Positions 59,530-64,000 of a DNA stretch of 64,000 bases are shown here, piece by piece (the first letter of the stretch is position 1; each line of letters begins with the position of its first letter). A program made the position numbers and the translations under genes. The stretch is from Piscicola geometra (lineage: Eukaryota > Annelida > Clitellata > Hirudinida > Piscicolidae), in the NCBI GenBank assembly GCA_943735955.1, contig OX030964.1:3458099-3522098 (forward strand), written 5' to 3'. The notes beneath the pieces are model-generated. The model was not told where the DNA came from and made no database searches. It saw only the letters and a list, made by a program, of their open reading frames with translations.

Positions 59530-59645
59530 TTGGAAGAAGATGGCTTTGGATGGACTGGGTGAGAATGGGCTCCAAAAGTCGTGAGTTCAATTCATACACT
59601 CGCCTAGCGAGGAGAAGACTGTGGAACCGCTTCGTGAAAGCAAGA
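59530..59645 (+). mobile_element. Weak tRNA-like SINE candidate
   Basis: A B-box-like gtgagttcaattc at about 59580 follows tggatggactgggtgag, which loosely resembles an A box, at normal tRNA spacing. The sequence is unique and GC-balanced against an AT-rich background. No clear tail. Confidence 0.25.
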
Positions 59646-60849
59646 AGCACAAGAAAAAACTTTTAAAGATAAAGTTCCACCCATGTAAAAGTCTACGTCG
59701 ACTAGTCCTGAACACAGAAGTATGGTGAAGTTGAAAAAAAATGATGATGCTGCAAAATTGGAAAAACAGTTTGTTTCAATATTTTAAACCACATTTCTTG
59801 CTTTAGCGGAGCTGTATGCTTGAGTGGGTGGCTTAAGGAGAAAAATATTCCAATATTAATTTTACTTTTTTAAAGTTCAAAATGTTTTGAAATAAATAGA
59901 AAAACTGTTGAGCATGAAAATTGTCAAAACTGTGAGAGAAAAAAAACTCGTTAAAAAATAAATATTTATTTTTAAAAGAGTTTTTTTTTCTAAAAAAAGA
60001 AATTTTCGTCACACAATCAGAATGTGTACAGGGAGGTGTACGCCTATTTAGCACGTACATAATGTATGTTTCGAAGCGTGTGTGCACGCACGTATGTGTG
60101 ATTATGTGGCATGAGATGTGTTAATGAAGAGGAAGATGGGGAGGGGTGGAGAGTTAAGGTGTTGGGTGGAGAAATGGGTGGAGAAAATAAAATGAAAAAG
60201 ATGGAAAAGATAGTATGGTGAGAGGTTCAGATGAGAGAGGAGAGTGAGAGTATTTTTGTGGAAAGTTGTGAAAGACAAGTGGAAGATAAACTTTTGGAAA
60301 TTATAAAAAATGTATAATTGGAGATTTAATGAATGAAAAGGTTGAAAGATGAGAAAAGTAGATGCTTGAGTGGCTGGTTGGTTGGTTGGCTGATGGTGTG
60401 TGAGGCATTGAAATGTGTAAATCGTGTCATTAAACTGGTCTTGTCACTGGCTGGTGTTGTCACTGATGGGTGTTGTCTTCGGGTAATTGTTGGTATTTCT
60501 TGTATTTTTATATGATATTTTTTGTATGTGATGTCGTTATGTATTTGACGAATTATCTTGAAGTTTTTCATCATTATCCTTAGCTGTGAGTGTATTTTTA
60601 GTTTTATAAAAGTAGACAAAAAGCAACTACATTTTCGACTTGATATGTGTTTTATAGTTCATCATATTTAATATTTAAAGTTTTTTTAAATTCTCATTTT
60701 TCTTCTTTAGAGACAGAGAATAACAAAATTAATGAAATTATGTAAATATTTTTATATCACACATCCTTAAGAAAAACATCGCGTGTTCGCGTTGATATTT
60801 ATGACGACACTGCCACAAAAGTGTCGTGTTTATATGATCTTTAGAGGTG

Positions 60850-61065
60850 GTGGTGATGATAGTTGTAGTAGTTCTGAAAATGATTATAGTGGTGTTCGTG
60901 ATGGAGTGATGATAGTAGTGGTGATATTAGTAGCGGAATTTGTAATGATAGAATAGAAGTGGTGATGGTGATGGCATTATTGATAGGGGTGGTAATGATA
61001 GTTTTAGCGGTGATGGTGGTGATGATAGTAGTTATGGTGGTGATGGTGATGATAGTAATTGTCAA
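60850..61065. repeat. GAT/GGT degenerate tract
   Basis: Imperfect gatagtggtgat repeats without flanking coding sequence. Confidence 0.8.
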
Positions 61066-61147
61066 AAAGAAAGAGAGTGATGACAAGGAAAGGATGCACA
61101 GGTCAGAGCAATATTGAAAACTATTAAAATATTCTTATCGGCATGTA

Positions 61148-61300
<153 letters not shown>

Positions 61301-62254
61301 GTGTGTATTTATTTCGAATACTAATAGTATTACTAGTCAAAACACGATCAAATAAAACTCCTATTCTTTCATTAAACAATAAACACAATTACTGTTTTTA
61401 AAATTTTAATACAAAAAAGTACATCAGCAGTATAAAGAGAAAAACAAAAAAGTCATCAGCAGTACAGAGAAGTACACAGAAGTTACCAGCAGTAAAAAGA
61501 CATACAGACAAGTACAAACAACAGTATAGAGAAGAACACACAAGAGTAAAGAAAGTGCCACGTGGCGACCAAAGCACAGAGATTCCACTAAACGCTGAAG
61601 CAAGCCGGGCTTAACCTTTTAATAACGGCAGTATTGAAGTCTATTTACTTCTTCCTGCTCCTGCAGATGTGTGCCTCATTGCGTTCTTTAGTGTGTTTTC
61701 ATGTGTCGTTATATGTGTTTATGAGTTTTTATGTGTTTTTATGTGTTTTTAGGAATTTTTATGTCTTTGTATGTGTGTGTTTTTCTGTGTGTTTGTGAAG
61801 GGGGGGAGGGTTATTTTAATCAGGTAGCAGAGACTTTTTTTTACACAATAAACTCTTTTTTCTCAAAACCTCATTTGTTGAGATTTTTCACAACCAAAAA
61901 TCAAACTGTTGAAAATCTTGCAAGAGTGAAAATGTGAAATTTAATTTTAAAAATAAACTTAGAATTAATAAAACCTAATTGTCGTCTTCTTACGCTCTCC
62001 TAATGCAGAGGTGTGTGCACTAAAGAAGCTTTCAATCCCATTCAACTCCTAATATTTCCTATTCAATCTCAGAATTATTTCGTTTATTTAATTAAAAGTA
62101 TTTATGTTTTATGTTTTAAATGATTTTAGGTTCATTTTTGAAGAGTTTACGGATGGTTGATGGGGTCTTTGTTTATAGACCTAGTAATCAAAGCTCTTTT
62201 ATATTGTACTTCTTTGCAACTCAAACTCATCTTATACTCATTCATTCCCTACTC

Positions 62255-62485
62255 AACATTCACCCTCCATTCACCCTCCATTCACCATCCATTCACCCTC
62301 CATTCACCCTCCATTCACCATCCATTCACCCTCCATTCACCCTCCATTCACCCTCCATTCACCATCCATTCACCATCCATTCACCATCCATTCACCCTCC
62401 TTTCACCCTCCATTCACCCTCCTTTCATCATCTATTCACCCTCCTTTCATCATCCATTCACCTTCCATTCACCCTCTTCTCATCA
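62255..62485. repeat. 11-bp minisatellite ccattcaccct
   Basis: About 20 copies of ccattcaccct or ccattcaccat, decaying toward the 3' end. Eleven is not a multiple of three, so the frames reading HSPSIH are incidental. Confidence 0.93.
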
Positions 62486-63404
62486 TATACAAATCTCAAA
62501 AATTCTACCATTTCTACAACACCTCCATCAAATCCCAAATGCAAAACTGCAACATTTCAGTGCAGTCACCGAGTCAACAGTTTTCCAAACAAGCACCCAG
62601 CCTCTCAAAGAACCCTGAACAGCTAATCAAGCTACTTGATATGCACAAATAGCTCATTATTATTCATTTTTCGTCTGTTTAATATGCATCAGTCGGTGTT
62701 AGATCTTGAAATGTTACGCAAACACTCATCTTTTGATCCATAATTCCACCCACCACATAACTCAAACATTATTCCACACTCATCCATCCATTATCCATCC
62801 ATCACCATCCCTTTTTCCTATTTGATCTTTCGTGTTAATCCTTTTCCACACTAACCAAAATGTACCATACATTCATCCATCCATTTCTTCTTTTTTGTTC
62901 CACCAACCCTTCATATATCCACTCCAAAATTCAATCCCCCCCTCCCCACCACCATTTCACGAATTCAATCACAGCCGATTCATCAACCTGCACATGCAAA
63001 CTCTGAAACTTTAATCACTCAAAAGGAGCAGTCTTCGGCGACTGCGAGCCTGTCACTCTCGCTCAGAATTGTTTGTTCACCTAATTTCTGTGTGTTTGCT
63101 CGATGAAATTTGTGAAACTAGATAAATAATGAATGTGTTCTGATGGTTTTGCTCTTCATATTTTGCTTGGATTTAATTTTTGTTTTTCAGTATTTTTTTC
63201 CACGTTTTTGTTTCATTAGAAAAATCCATAGATAAATAACAAAACTTGAATTTTCTTTCTTATATTCTTATATTTATATTTATTTTTATAATAATAATAA
63301 TAATAGTTATAAATATTTTTATTTTTATTTTAATGCGAATCCGTGCAAACTCGTGAAAGTATTTGAGTCTGACCTTGTTGCTGAGGTCATCATCATCAGC
63401 ACCT

Positions 63405-63630
<226 letters not shown>

Positions 63631-64000
63631 TTTTCGTGTTTTCAAAAAACCTTTTTCATTACATTCTTTTACAAATATGTAACTTTTGAGTTTTTTTATT
63701 ACACCCAATGGGTATTACCCCTCCATCTGTTTTTTCCACCATTTTTTCATTCACCCCCCCCCCCCCTCCGCTACCTTTTTTCTTCGATCCCTTTCCCAGC
63801 TGCTTCCTTCTCTCCATTAGATTAGCCATCCATCCACTTAACTTCCTCCTTAATCCAACACCTCGCATCCATCATTAGCCCTATTAGGCGACTTAGCGCT
63901 TTTATTAATTTATCCAATATATTCTCCATCCATCACTTGTATTCGTTTTTTCTTCACCCTCTCATTCTCCCATCTATCCAACATTGATTATTTACCCATC

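Noticed and set aside
62255..62485. CRISPR-like array
   Set aside because: Units of 11 bp are contiguous with no spacers, and the DNA is eukaryotic.

Overview
This window looks like animal nuclear DNA. It is AT-rich, with spliced genes whose introns are short to medium, and it is unusually loaded with simple repeats, minisatellites and Asn/Gln-rich coding runs. The gene set (misshapen-type GCK kinase, a nuclear IkB-like ankyrin protein, HAUS1, IQUB, a CR1/L2-type LINE, a cytochrome P450 and a SoxB1 HMG factor) fits an invertebrate bilaterian. A lophotrochozoan such as a leech-like annelid is my guess, from asparagine-rich proteins and gene content, not a demonstrated fact. All exon boundaries below were read by hand from GT/AG signals, reading phase and family resemblance.

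Layout. About 1-10.8 kb (minus): a MAP4K4/TNIK/MINK (misshapen) kinase with its complete kinase domain, a low-complexity middle and only the start of its C-terminal citron-homology domain; the 3' end lies outside the window. 11.3-17.3 kb (minus): an eight-exon nuclear IkB/Bcl-3/NFKBIZ-like ankyrin protein. 18.3-20.7 kb (minus): a nine-exon HAUS1 augmin subunit whose reconstructed length (277 aa) is almost that of the human protein. 21.3-30.9 kb (minus): an IQUB orthologue with a long charged N-terminal part. 31.3-33.8 kb (minus): a 5'-truncated LINE with a long open reverse transcriptase frame. 36.8-38.4 kb (minus): an intronless cytochrome P450. 38.4-51 kb: no convincing protein gene; SINE-like copies and repeats. 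51.0-53.7 kb (plus): an intronless 888-residue SoxB1 gene. 53.7-64 kb: no convincing gene, with huge CA and CAT tracts.

The genes do not form one pathway. HAUS1 (spindle microtubule branching) and IQUB (sperm flagellum/cilium radial spoke) are neighbours on the same strand with only about 570 bp between their coding ends. The SoxB1 gene is the only plus-strand gene and sits alone in a gene-poor interval, as expected of a developmental regulator with distant control elements.

The most distinctive content is repeat structure: an approximately 80-copy 15-bp array inside the kinase gene, an approximately 96-copy 14-bp array with a 19-20-unit higher-order period inside IQUB, a 466-bp pure CA tract, telomere-like repeats in an intron, repeats that supply the pyrimidine tract of 3' splice sites, and LINE/SINE tails sharing one 3' motif. 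Candidate oddities in genes are an 11-residue Cys/Asn repeat in the IkB-like protein and a possible truncating alternative exon there. I see no clearly new multi-gene system.
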